This document shows, piece after piece, positions 1-9,254 of a DNA stretch of 64,000 bases. The translations under genes were made by a program, and so were the position numbers. The DNA is from JAGOBP01 sp046328575. GTDB taxonomy: Bacteria > Chloroflexota > Anaerolineae > Fen-1058. The stretch is taken from NCBI GenBank assembly GCA_046328575.1, contig JAXLWI010000018.1, positions 1-64,000 on the forward strand. The letters are read 5' to 3'. The notes under the pieces were generated by a model. That model was not told where the DNA came from. It saw only the letters and a program-made list of their open reading frames with translations, and did not search any database. Positions within the stretch are counted from its first letter, which is position 1. Every line of letters starts with the position of its first letter.

Positions 1-2
1 TC

Positions 3-380
3 GATCACGTCATCCGCAAACAGGACCTTGGCGCCAGCGCGTTGGGCATCGCCACAGTCGGCGATGTGTTCGCGAGTGTGCGCCCCGGCTATAGCCTCAA
101 CGGCGCAACTTCCGCCGGGCCTATCACTGGTCCGATCGAGGCGGGGGGCACGCACGGCTATGCTCCCAACTGGCCCGAAATGCACGGGATTCTGCTCGGC
201 GCGGGACCACATCTCGGCCCGGTTGATTCGCGGCCCACGCGCTTGATCGATGTGGCGCCCACCATCGCCGACGCGTTGGGGCTTGATCCGCTACCTGAGG
301 CCGACGGCGCGTCTTTGCAATTGCGCCGCTGGCGGCTGTATCTGCCCGTGCTGCAGGTCGATCTCCAATTGCCACAATAA
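3..380 (+). CDS. Alkaline phosphatase / nucleotide pyrophosphatase family protein, C-terminal part
   Basis: Partial gene; its 5' end lies outside the window. The visible 125 residues run in one frame to TAA. They match the end of the type I phosphodiesterase / alkaline phosphatase superfamily: 'GGTHGYAP' followed by 'PEMHGILLGAGP' resembles the metal-binding His segment ('HGY.P..P.MH..F...GP'), and 'RLIDVAPTIADALGL' is the typical closing helix ('..DVAPTIAALLG'). By family knowledge such enzymes hydrolyse phosphodiesters or phosphomonoesters with two metal ions. Substrate and localisation cannot be told from this fragment. The tail after 'PLPEADG' is longer than usual and Arg/Leu-rich. Confidence 0.7.
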   Translation, partial: DHVIRKQDLGASALGIATVGDVFASVRPGYSLNGATSAGPITGPIEAGGTHGYAPNWPEMHGILLGAGPHLGPVDSRPTRLIDVAPTIADALGLDPLPEADGASLQLRRWRLYLPVLQVDLQLPQ

Positions 381-385
381 TAGTA

Positions 386-414
386 TTGAAGCGCGCCCCA
401 ATCTCAGTTATACT
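386..414 (+). promoter_or_regulatory. Sigma-70-type promoter for degV
   Basis: TTGAAG (386-391), a 17-bp spacer and TATACT (409-414) stand directly after the preceding gene's stop codon. The predicted transcript would begin about 25 nt before the degV start, leaving room for its ribosome-binding site. Confidence 0.55.
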
Positions 415-447
415 TGCGGCCTCTATTCTGTCTCGCGGAGGAAGAGT

Positions 448-1293
448 GTGCCTCGCATCGCCATCATTACTGATACGGATGCCAGTTTGCCGCGCCCGCT
501 GGCGGCTCAGTATGCCATTCGCCAGGTGCCCATCGTCATTCAGTTTGGCGCGCAAGCGCTGTTAACCGACAACGACATCGACGATTATGAATTGTTCGCG
601 CGGGTCGATCGGACGGGGCAATTGCCCACCACGTCGGCGCCGTCGCCCGGTCAGTTCGTGTCAGCATTTCAGGCGGCGTTTGACGCGGGGGCCGATCAAG
701 TGATCTGCTTCACGGTCAGCAGCGCCATCAGCGCCACTTATGCCGCCGCCGTCAATGCGCGCAATCTGCTGCCCGAGCGCGACATCACGGTGATCGATAC
801 GCAGACATTGTCGCTGGGGCAAGGCTTCATGGCAGTCGCCGCCGCCGAAGCTGCCCAAGCTGGCGCATCCAAAGAGGAGTGTATTGCGCGGGCGCAGGAT
901 GTCGGTCAACGTGCGCACATCTTCGCTGCGTTAGCGACGTTGAAATATCTGGCCATGAGCGGGCGCGTGGGCGCGCTCGCGGCAGGAATGGCCGGCCTGT
1001 TGAGCATCAAGCCCATCCTCACCGTGCGCGACGGCAAGTTGGAAATGCTGGAGAAGGTGCGCACTGAGAAAAAAGCGTGGGCGCGAGTGCTGGAACTATC
1101 CGATCACATCATCAACGGCCAGGCAGTTGAACAACTCGCCATCGTGCACGTGGCAGCACCGGAAGCCGCGCGTGAATTCGAAGGCATGCTGCGCAAGACG
1201 CTCAATTGTCCGCCTGACATCATGATCGCTGAGTTGACGCCGGGCCTATCGGTTCATACGGGCGCGGGCTTAGTGGGGTTAGCGTTCGTCTGA
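448..1293 (+). CDS. DegV family fatty-acid-binding protein
   Basis: About 281 residues, the usual length of the DegV family. These cytosolic proteins bind a fatty acid; in Firmicutes the related FakB delivers fatty acid to a kinase for phospholipid synthesis. Seen: the opening 'IAIITDTDASLP' (about 5-15), the loop 'TTSAPSPGQF' (about 60-69, compare family 'TSqPSPg.F') and 'VIDTQTLSLGQG' near 115, where families usually have 'V.DS...S.G.G'. I chose GTG at 448 because 'GGAGGAAGAG' lies just upstream and the DegV alignment begins there. An open frame reaches back to 250 but overlaps the previous gene and has no DegV sequence. No fakA-like partner is next to it. Confidence 0.85.
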   Translation: MPRIAIITDTDASLPRPLAAQYAIRQVPIVIQFGAQALLTDNDIDDYELFARVDRTGQLPTTSAPSPGQFVSAFQAAFDAGADQVICFTVSSAISATYAAAVNARNLLPERDITVIDTQTLSLGQGFMAVAAAEAAQAGASKEECIARAQDVGQRAHIFAALATLKYLAMSGRVGALAAGMAGLLSIKPILTVRDGKLEMLEKVRTEKKAWARVLELSDHIINGQAVEQLAIVHVAAPEAAREFEGMLRKTLNCPPDIMIAELTPGLSVHTGAGLVGLAFV

Positions 1294-1414
1294 AGCCGGA
1301 TAAGCGATCAACTTCAAGTCCGGGTGTGGACTGGATTACAACTTCGGCGATTTCATTTTCGGCACCCGGTATCATTGGCCTACCTTGCGGGGGAATACTC
1401 TTTATGAGGAGATC

Positions 1415-2476
1415 ATGAAACGTTTGACCACGGTGTCACCAGTTTGCCGCTACGTCTGCGTCGCGCTTATTTGTATGCAAGAATACCACCAGCGCAACGT
1501 TTTTGCGCTTAACTCCGCCACAGACACGCCTTCTGGGGTCAGCCCAGAGTTGGCGCCAAGTGATTCTATCACGCCCACTTATTACTTCACAAGTTATCTG
1601 CCGATCGTCGTTAGCCCGGAAGCATTGGTTATTGGTCACATTGCCGACGACGGCAGGCCCGTCGCCAATGTAATCATCTCAACCAGCATCGGGCGCTCGA
1701 CTACGACTGATGCCAACGGAGACTATCAAATTCGCTTACCCGATGGCTCACATACCATGACACCGACTCTGGCTGGTTATACGTTCTCGCCAACTTTTAG
1801 ATTGGTGACTGTACCACCCAATGCACCTGGTCTGATTTTGAAGCGACTCTGCCGCCGTGTGCCCCTGGCACGACCGTTTTCTTTGATAACTTCAGCAATG
1901 CCAATAGCGGTTGGGGTGAAGAAAACCTGCAGCGTGGTATCGCCATTACATCAATGGCGAATACGAGGCATCCTTCATGTCAATACTGAAACTCATCATG
2001 CGGCACCTAATGTGTTGGCAAATACGCTCGACAACCTCGTAGTTAGCGTAGATATGCGACAGACTGATAATCCTGTTTACCCCGATCAGTATGGCGTATG
2101 ATTGGCTCAACAAGCACACAAGTACTATAGACTTTTTGTAGCACCTACCACTTCAAGCTATTCAATTTGGCAACTTTGGCATTTCCTACTTCGATGGTAC
2201 GAGCCAATTTGCCTTTGGGAAGGCCCACGGAACATCAAACGCCGTAAACATGGAAACCGCGGTCAATTCTTTAAGGTCCATCGCTGTGGAACACGCTATT
2301 ACTTCTACGCCAATCACACCTTGCTCACTATAGTTGTCTTGCCTGAATTAGTCGGACAGCATTTGAGTGCTGGTTACGCTGCGTTAAAACGCAAAGCATG
2401 CCACCGTACATTCGATAATTTGCCATCCAAACCGTCGCACCTAAGTGACCGTAGTCGCGCACGTTGCTTCAATTAG
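1415..2476 (+). pseudogene. Secreted protein with carboxypeptidase-like regulatory domain, frameshifted
   Basis: ATG at 1415 follows 'GAGGAG' and begins a signal-peptide-like N-terminus. Around residues 60-75 comes 'YYFTSYLPIVV', a motif common in secreted Chloroflexota proteins. It is followed by a carboxypeptidase regulatory-like (CarboxypepD_reg) domain: 'GHIADDGRPVANVII', 'TDANGDYQIRLPDG', 'GYTFSP'. From about 1840 the reading frame changes repeatedly. One frame holds 'FFDNFSNANSGWG', the next 'YINGEYEASF', then 'DNLVVSVDMR', then 'GTRYYFYANHTLLT'. Together these look like a lectin/LamG-like domain of the type that starts 'DDFS....GW' in this phylum. At least four frame changes separate recognisable pieces. 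The protein is either decayed or carries sequencing indels. Function unknown; probably extracellular. Confidence 0.6.
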
Positions 2477-3274
2477 GTTCGATTGAGCGCCGGCACTGTT
2501 GGCGTTAGTCTCAGGCGGGTGCGCGACGACGATGATCTTTTCGCTGTCGCCTGAAACCGCCTGAGGTTGTAAGAGCCGTAGAGATCCTTTACGTCGAAGC
2601 CGCCTAGTTTCAATAACAACTGCATTTCATGCCGGAAAACAAAGCGAATTTCGTATCCAGCGTCACGCGCTGGACGTCCGGCTGTGAACACTCTGTCCTG
2701 CGAGATAAATCAGGTCTGTAGTTGCTGCCCCCAATCGGCGCTGCGCGACAGCCATAACTGCGCGGCTTCGCCCGTCTCCGGATCGATCACATGGCGCTGC
2801 AAGATCAAACGGCGATCATCGGCGGCCTGCGCAGACTGGGTTGAAGCAATCGAGCACCAGCAAAACGGCCCGGCCGCAGGTGTCGCTTGATCGAACTTTA
2901 ACGTCGCCAATTGATCGTCGAGCGTGAGGTTGTGCAGAAACGTATTCAACGGCGCGATGATCGGGTTCTCAAAGTGTTGGTCGATCTTGAAGCGCCGCAT
3001 ATCGCCGTCGATCACGCGCACCTGGATCGGGAGCCAGCTTCGGCCTTCGGCGGCTTTTGCCTGGGCAATAGCGCCGCGCATCGCGGCCGAAGGCTCAAGC
3101 ACCGATACCCGTGCGGACCGCCTTCAGCCAGCGCCACCGCCATACTGCACAGCGCTGCCGATTTCGAGTATCGCCCGCCGGTGCGTTCGGCAAACCCAAA
3201 TACATCTCCAGATCGTCTTCAAAGTCGCCGTAAAACAAATCGTAAACGTCGGCAAAGGTATCATAGTTGTTCAT
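2473..3274 (-). pseudogene. Class I SAM-dependent methyltransferase, frameshifted
   Basis: Read on the minus strand, ATG at 3274 starts 'MNNYDTFADVYDLFY', the usual opening of small class I methyltransferases ('..yd.fA..YD.ly'). After a frame change the middle part continues 'CLEPSAAMRG', resembling motif II with the 'D/E.S..M' SAM-ribose contact, and 'FENPIIAPLNTFLHNL' resembling the 'D.i....n.l..l' motif IV region. A second frame change near 2700 leads to 'RFVFRHEMQLLLKLGGF', the familiar 'm..lL..aGF' closing helix. So the parts of one enzyme of about 260 residues are present in at least three frames. Motif I (the glycine loop) falls in the damaged part around 3150. Substrate cannot be inferred. 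It converges on the broken gene to its left. Confidence 0.6.
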
Positions 3275-3301
3275 GGCGCTAGTTTAGCAGGCCTTGCTTA
3301 G

Positions 3302-3332
3302 TTGAGCAAAAAACCGCCAATCAGATTACAAT
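3302..3332 (+). promoter_or_regulatory. Possible promoter of hutU
   Basis: TTGAGC (3302-3307), a 19-bp spacer and TACAAT (3327-3332), 40 bp before the hutU start in the gap between divergent genes. The spacer is longer than ideal, so this is a weak call. Confidence 0.35.
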
Positions 3333-3371
3333 CTTTATACCCCACTCGCACTTCACTAATCACGAGGCCCC

Positions 3372-5013
3372 ATGTCTCGCATCATTCGGAGCCCACGCGG
3401 TACGCAGTTAACGTGCAAAGGCTGGCAGCAAGAAGCCGTCATGCGTATGTTGATGAACAATCTCGATCCTGAAGTGGCCGAGAAACCCGACGATCTGATC
3501 GTGTACGGCGGGCGCGGCCGCGCGGCCCGGGATGCTGATCGTGGGAGGCATTTGACGCCATCATCACGACGTTGAAAGATTTAGAAGACGACGAGACGCC
3601 ACAGTTCAATCGGGTAAACCTGGGTGGTCGTATTCAAGTCGCACGCGACGCGCCGCGCGTACTGGATCGCCAATAGCAACATCGTGCCACACTGGGCGAC
3701 ACAGGATCAGTTTGATAAGTACGAACGCGAAGGGTTGATGATCTATGGGCAGATGACGGCCGGCTCGTGGATCTACATCGGTACGCAGGGCATTCTGCAA
3801 GGCACGCATGAAACGCTGGCGTCACTCGCCGTGCAGCAAGGTTGGGGCTCGTTGAAGGGCAAGTTTGTGTTGACGGTTGGCCTTGGCGGCATGGGCGGCG
3901 CGCAGCCGTTGGCGATCACGATGAACGAAGGCGTCGGCCTCGTCGTCGAAGTTGATCCCGCGCGCGCACACCGCCGCCTGGAAACGCGCTACGTCGATGT
4001 CGTCGTCGATACGCTCGAAGAAGCGATGACGTTGATCGAAGAAGCGAAGAACGATGGGCGCGGCTTATCGATCGCCGATTGCAGAACGCCGCGGATGTCT
4101 TTCCTGAATTGGTCATGGCGTTGTCCTCGATGTAGTGACCGATCAAACGCCTGCGCACGATCCACTGTATTACATGCCGCATGGTTTATCATTAGAAGAG
4201 GCGACTGAACTGCGCCAACGCGATCCGCAAGAATTCGCACGCCGATCGAGTGCCTCGATGGCACGGCATGTACAGGCTATGTTGGAGTTTCATGAAACGC
4301 GGCGCGATTGTGTTTGATTACGGTAACAACTTGCGGCAGCGGGCCTTCGATGCGGGTGAAGGACGCGTTTGACTATCCGCTTCGTGCCGGCGTTTATTCG
4401 ACCGCCAACGGCGAAGGCAAAGTAACTGTTTCGGTTACCTGCAATCTGAGTGGTGACGAAAAAGATTTGTTCCGCACCGACGAAGCCATCCTCAATTGTT
4501 CCCTGAGAACAAATCACTGGAGCGGTGGATTCGCATGGCGCAAAAGCGTGTGGCGTTTCAAGGTCTACCAGCACGCATCTGTTGGTTGGGTTATGGTGAA
4601 AGACATCTGGCTGGCTTGAAATTCAACGAACTGGTCGCGAAGGGTGAAGTCCTCCGCGCCGATCGTGATCGGGCGCGATCATCTGATTCGGGTTCGGTCG
4701 TGCCGCCGCGCCGCGAGACCGAAAGTATGCGCGACGGCTCGGATGCGATCAGCGACTGGCCGATCTTAAACGCACTGATCAATGCGGTGGGCGGCGCAAC
4801 GTGGGTGAGTTTCCATCACGGTGGCGGCGTGGGCATAGGCTATAGTCAGCACGCGGGGCAAGTCATCGTGGCCGACGGCACACCCGAAGCGGCGAAACGT
4901 TTAGAGCGCGTACTGACGACCGATCCGCAGCAAAGTGACATGCGGACGCGGGCTATCCCGAAGCGATTGAGTTTGCCAAGAAGATGGGCGTAAAGATGCC
5001 GATGCTCAAATGA
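3372..5013 (+). pseudogene. hutU: Urocanate hydratase (urocanase), multiply frameshifted
   Basis: Urocanase adds water to urocanate to give imidazolone propionate, the second step of histidine degradation, using tightly bound NAD+. The pieces cover the whole family in order: 'CKGWQQEAVMRMLMNNLDPE' at the N-terminus, 'ANSNIVPHWAT', 'GQMTAGSWIYIGTQGI', 'GLGGMGGAQPLA' (NAD-binding glycine segment), 'VTDQTPAHDPL', 'VFDYGNN', 'FQGLPARICWLGYGER', 'GSDAISDWP' and 'SFHHGGGVGIGYSQHAG'. Together they span about 545 residues, the normal length. They lie in different frames, with breaks near 3540, 3650, 4085, 4310, 4410, 4500, 4650 and 4940. The coding content is otherwise well conserved, which argues against old decay. 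No other hut gene is adjacent. Confidence 0.85.
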
Positions 5014-5054
5014 TAAGTGACGAGTGATGAATGAAACATCAAAGGGGATAAACT

Positions 5055-5640
5055 TTGAGCAGCGGAAGATTAGAAGCCTTTAGCGATGGTGTGATCGCCA
5101 TCATCATCACCATCATGGTGTTGGAGTTAAGAGCTGGCTGGCGCGGAGCCCAGCGTGCTGATCCTTAATTCCGGTGTTTTTGAGTTACTTGCTCAGTTTT
5201 GTGTTTGTAGGCATTTACTGGAACAATCACCATCACTTATCGCAAGCCGCATAAAGCAACGGCAAAGTACTGTGGGCAAATCTGCATCTGCTGTTCTGGC
5301 TATCGCTGGTGCCGTTCGTGACCAATTGGTTAGGCGAGAATGGTCGGGCCGGTGGCGCTGTATGGCGTAGTGCTATTGATGGCAGGGTTTGCGTACTTTT
5401 CGTTGGAACGCGTTGGTGGCAGCACATCACGGTCAAGACTCCTCCGTGTTAGCGGCCGCAGTGGGTTATGATACTAAAGGCTACATCTCGTTAGTATGGC
5501 CCGCGCGGCCGCGATTGCTGACTTTTATCAATGCTACGCTGGCTTGCGGCTTGTATGTGATCGTCGCCGTGATTTGCTCTATACCCGATCAACGCATCGA
5601 AAAAGATATTGAAGCGGAACGATTGATACGCAGCGTGTGA
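5055..5640 (+). pseudogene. TMEM175 / DUF1211 family potassium channel, frameshifted
   Basis: TTG at 5055 starts 'SSGRLEAFSDGVIAIIITIM', which contains the FSD motif of the TMEM175 (DUF1211) family; in that family it lines the potassium pore of helix 1. Bacterial members are tetrameric six-helix membrane channels of about 200 residues. Later pieces in other frames also fit: 'YLLSFVFVGIYWNNHHHL' around 5180-5240, 'WLSLVPFVTNWLGE' around 5300-5340 and 'VAAHHGQDS' near 5420. At least three indels separate them. The gene lies 40 bp after hutU on the same strand and is followed by a strong hairpin. Confidence 0.7.
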
Positions 5641-5644
5641 AAGC

Positions 5645-5685
5645 AAAGCCCGATCGGTATTGGAGGTCCGATCGGGCTTTGTTCA
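5645..5685 (+). terminator. Terminator hairpin with paired CCGATCGG arms
   Basis: A perfect 13-bp stem (5645-5657 with 5668-5680), 10-nt loop, then 'TGTTCATTT'. Each arm contains one CCGATCGG palindrome. It lies between convergent genes and could work in both directions, since the arms start with AAA and end with TTT. Confidence 0.8.
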
Positions 5686-5706
5686 TTTCTAATTGTTGAT
5701 TGCTAC

Positions 5707-6743
5707 TCACACCGCGTACTTTCCGCTAGCCGTTTCTCGTATTGCGACTTGTAGTACTGCATGTACCGCTGCTCTGATCTTGCGCCACCACCATTGATTC
5801 TCGGTGTACCACTTCACGGTTGCGGCGAGTTCCTGTTCAAACGTAGCGCTCTGCTCCCAGCCCAGCGCGTGCAGCCACGTTGAGCGAGTAGCGACGATCA
5901 TGCCCAGGCCGATCGGTCACACGCCGCAGCAATGACTCCGGCTTATTCAACAACTTCAACATCATGATCACGTCAATGTTGTGCTGTTCGTTCGCCGCCC
6001 AGGTTGTACACTTCGCCGAGCGTTCCACGATGCAAAACCAGGTCGATGCCCGGAACAGTGATCCATCACATACAACCAATCACGCACTTGCAGCCCATCG
6101 CCATACACCGGCAGCCATTGATCATCGATGGCGTTGGGGATAAACAACGGCATTAACTTCTCGGGATATTGATATGGACCATAGGTGTTGAGCCGCGCGT
6201 AATCGTCGTCGGAATACCGCATGAGATATGATGCGATAGGCATGCACCAGCAATCACCGCTGGCCTTGCTGGCCGAATGTCATGGGCTGCGCGGGTGCAA
6301 GTGAAAAAATCAGTCCTTCGTTGAGGAATCCCACCGGAATGTCGTCGCATACTTCATCGGAAACTTGATGATAGCGTTCCAGTTGGAACTGCTTGGCCGC
6401 TTCCAGTAAAACATAGGTGCCGTTCACATCCGTCTTCACGAACGCATCAGGTGTCAACAATGATCGATCAACGTGCGACTCAGCCGCAAAGTTTACGATC
6501 GTGTCAATATGATGATCCCGAATCGTTGCAGTCACGATCCTCGGCATCGCAAATATCGCCGCGCACAAAACTGTAACGCGATTGGAATTTTCTCGGTGAC
6601 GTCGCGCAAGCGGCCAAGATTGCCGGCATACGTGAGTTTATCAAACACTGCGGATGTGATAATCGGGATGGTTCCTCCAGAACATACCGGACGTAATTGG
6701 AACCGATGAAGCCTGCTCCACCGGTGATCATCAAGTTGCGCAA
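5707..6743 (-). pseudogene. rfbB: dTDP-glucose 4,6-dehydratase, multiply frameshifted
   Basis: RmlB/RfbB converts dTDP-glucose to dTDP-4-keto-6-deoxyglucose, the entry step to deoxysugars such as rhamnose. TTG at 6743 follows 'AGAGGA' and gives 'RNLMITGGAGFIGSNYVRY', the NAD-binding Rossmann start. Then, in changing frames, come 'LTYAGNLGRL', 'FVRGDICDAE', 'IDTIVNFAAESHVDRS' (hallmark of the family), 'NGTYVLLEAAK', 'VSDEV' (family 'STDEVYG'), 'YGPYQYPEKLMPLFI', 'GDGLQVRDWLYV' and 'VTDRPGHDRRYSL'. That is a full-length set of about 330 residues with at least six breaks. The YxxxK catalytic region lies in the damaged stretch around 6250-6300. No rmlA, C or D is adjacent. Confidence 0.85.
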
Positions 6744-7209
6744 GGCTTTTCCTCTCTTGTTGTGGATTAATGCGGATAAGGTGGTTGCGGTGGAAAAACC
6801 ATTGTCCGCGTGGAAATCATACCATGAGATGTGGAAAGACAAAAGATACTGCAACCTGGCATTTGATGTTCAAACCCTTGTTGTGATCCGGAATCTTTCA
6901 ATGTTTTAAGGATAGGCTATTGTCAACGCTGAATGGTTTTTGATAAAACGATGCCAGCGTGTCGGAGAGGATTAACATCTCGTCCGGACCGTTTCTTTCA
7001 GTGACCGCGGATCAAGCGTGGTTGAGCAAGCTGTACGGCGTCAGGCTTCATCCTCTCACCACTTTTTCACAACATGACATGACCGGGCCTATAGTCACAC
7101 GTCAATCGGTTTAGAGATCATACACACCGCGATCTTCTACTGACCGCGCCGATTGATGAGAAATCTTTTGACCCCCTGATCGGCACTGGGGCAGCGGAGT
7201 GCAATCATC
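6744..7209. other. Intergenic region upstream of dnaA with a DnaA-box-like site
   Basis: 466 bp without a convincing gene, between the divergent rfbB and dnaA. TTTTTCACA at 7063-7071 fits the loose DnaA box TTWTNCACA and could serve dnaA autoregulation. TGTGGAAAG at 6830-6838 is a poorer match on the other strand. The two promoters should lie here, but I could not pick one pair of hexamers with confidence. Confidence 0.45.
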
Positions 7210-8590
7210 ATGAAGGCAGATCAAATTTGGCAAGCCGCCCAAGGTGAACTGTACCGCAAATGGCGCGGGGCTTCACCTATGACACGTGGGTCAAACCGAC
7301 TTCTGTGTTATCCTTATGAGGACGGAGCGTTTGCCATTGCCGTGCCTAAATGCATACAGCCAGGAGTGGTGGCAAAACCGGCTGACGACTACCGTGAAGC
7401 GGATCTTGACGGGTACTGTAGGGCAGCAGTGTAGATGTACGCTTCGTCGTCTGAGCAAAGAAGAAAAGAGGGAAGCCGTGTCATTGTTAAATGGCGTCGA
7501 GCCAACGCCTACGTCCCGCGCAAATTATTCATCCGGTGATGCTGGATCTCGCACCGCAAGCGGTCTGAATCCCAAATACATCTTTGAGACCTTTGTCGTT
7601 GGTTCGAGCAACCGCTTGGCGCACGCGGCCTGCTTGGCCGTCGTTGAACGACCTGCCGCCCGGTACAATCCGCTCTTCTTGTATGGCGGCGCGGGTTTAG
7701 GCAAAACGCACTTGCTGCATGCCATCGGTCACGTTTGCGTGAAAAACAACTTGCAGGTGTTGTACGTCTCATCGGAAGAATTCACCAATGAGATGATCAC
7801 CGCTATCCGCACGCAAAACCAATCGGCCTTCCGCGACAAGTATCGCACCATCGATGTGCTGCTCGTCGACGACATCCAGTTCATCGCAGGCAAGGAATCT
7901 ACCCAGGAAGAGTTCTTCCATACGTTCAACGCGCTGCACGGCAACGGCAAGCAAATTGTCATGACGAGCGATCGTCCTCCCAAATCGCTGGTCACCTTGG
8001 AAGAACGGCTGCGCAGTCGCTTCGAGTGGGGCTTGACCGCCGATATTCAACTGCCTGATTTGGAAACACGCACGGCCATTCTGTGGGACAAGGCCGAGAA
8101 CCAAGGCATGACCGTGCCGAGCCCCGTGATCGATTTGATCGCACGGCAAGTGCAAAGCAACATCCGTGAACTGGAAGGCGCGCTCAATCGCGTTCTCGCT
8201 CACGTCCGATTGACTGGTAGCCCCCTCACGGTCGAGACGGCGTCCAACGCCTTAGCCGATCTGATGGCGCGTCCCTCCAACGTCACGTTTGATGAGCTGA
8301 TGATGACGGTCTCGTCTTTCTATAATGTCTCACGCGACGATCTGCTGGGGCGAGGTCGCAACAAGGACTTGGTTCACCCCCGTCAGGTTGTCATGTATCT
8401 GGCTCGTGAAGAACTACAGTTGACGTTGCCCCAAATCGGCGAGGAACTGGGCGGGCGCGATCACACCACCATCATGTACGGCGTCGAAAAGGTGGGCGAA
8501 GCGATCGATAAGGACGACAACCTGCGGCGCGATATTTTGACCATTCGCGAGCGCCTGTACAATCGGAACGGGGTTGCCCAGCGGGCCTAA
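7210..8590 (+). CDS. dnaA: Chromosomal replication initiator DnaA (domain I frameshifted in this sequence)
   Basis: DnaA binds 9-bp boxes at oriC, forms an ATP-dependent filament and melts the origin. From about 7440 the frame is intact: the short linker, 'NPKYIFETFVVG', Walker A 'GGAGLGKTHL', Walker B 'LLVDDIQFI', 'TSDRPP', the sensor II helix 'IRELEGALNRV', and the domain IV signature 'GGRDHTTIMYGVEKV' that reads DnaA boxes. Domain I is present but split among three frames between about 7255 and 7440: 'MKADQIWQAAQGEL', 'DTWVKPTSVL', 'YEDGAFAIAVP', 'NAYSQEWWQNRL' and 'SVDVRF'. Each is a recognisable DnaA domain I piece, so ATG at 7210 is surely the true start. Starting at 7286 would keep one frame but lose most of domain I. 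The break is probably a sequence error, since dnaA is essential. Confidence 0.92.
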
Positions 8591-8660
8591 TTTAGAGCGA
8601 TTTCCGGCGTTTGTTGGCTCAAACGCGTAGGCCGTTTATCCAGTGGTAGACGGCCGCCAA

Positions 8661-8705
8661 CGGGGAAGTAGCGTTTTTATGGCTACTTCCCCGATTGTTT
8701 TGTCG
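8661..8705 (+). terminator. dnaA terminator
   Basis: Perfect 12-bp stem (8661-8672 with 8682-8693) with a T-rich 9-nt loop, followed by 'ATTGTTTTGT'. It lies 70 bp after the dnaA stop and separates it from the origin. Confidence 0.85.
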
Positions 8706-8739
8706 GCCACATTTAGCCATTAGCGCTTATCTAAACTTA

Positions 8740-9250
8740 AGATCAAGCCGTTCAGAGTGTGGAAAAGTGGGGGATAACTGTGGATAAATAGGCTGTTTTG
8801 TGGATAACTCCTGTCAGCCTGCATTATGGGAAGGCTAGATATGGGGTGTCGAAAAAAGCCCAAGCCAATATTTGGCTTTCAACATTGTGGAAAAGTGCCC
8901 CATAACTGTGGATAAAGGCCTCTTTTTGGGGATAACCAACGCTTCTCAAACATAAAACACACCTATTCAGCCCATATGTAGACCAGATTTGGGATATGCC
9001 CCCCATATATAGACCTGCCATTTTAAAGACCATCCGCGGCATATGAACGACTCACACCGGTCTCAAAAGCAGGCTTTGATTTGCCCACAGGCTGCCCCCA
9101 ACTGGTGGGGGGCGCACACTCCCATCTATGCCGATCGAATTGGAGGCAACCGCTAAATCTATGGGCAAAATCGGGCTGTCCACAAATCCACACGCCTACT
9201 GCTACTTCTAAATATATAATCTTGATCTACACAGGAAAAAGATATCAACA
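8740..9250. other. oriC: Putative chromosomal replication origin (oriC)
   Basis: About 510 bp with no credible gene, directly downstream of dnaA. It holds three perfect DnaA boxes, TGTGGATAA (reverse complement of TTATCCACA), at 8779-8787, 8799-8807 and 8907-8915, and two TGTGGAAAA (TTTTCCACA) boxes at 8758-8766 and 8886-8894. All five point the same way. 'CTGTCCACA' near 9177 and 'TTGCCCACA' near 9080 are 7/9 matches on the other strand. The tract around 9207-9222 is almost pure A/T and is a candidate unwinding element. Two 30-bp units (8758-8787 and 8886-8915) are near-identical copies. dnaN, gyrB and rpmH, often next to oriC, are absent here. Confidence 0.8.
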
Positions 9251-9254
9251 CTCA

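Noticed and set aside
250..447. N-terminal extension of the degV frame
   Set aside because: It overlaps the preceding gene and lies upstream of a good promoter and ribosome-binding site.
7286..7440. A downstream dnaA start that keeps one frame
   Set aside because: The peptide before 'NAYSQEWW' in that frame is not DnaA-like, while domain I pieces exist in other frames from 7210.
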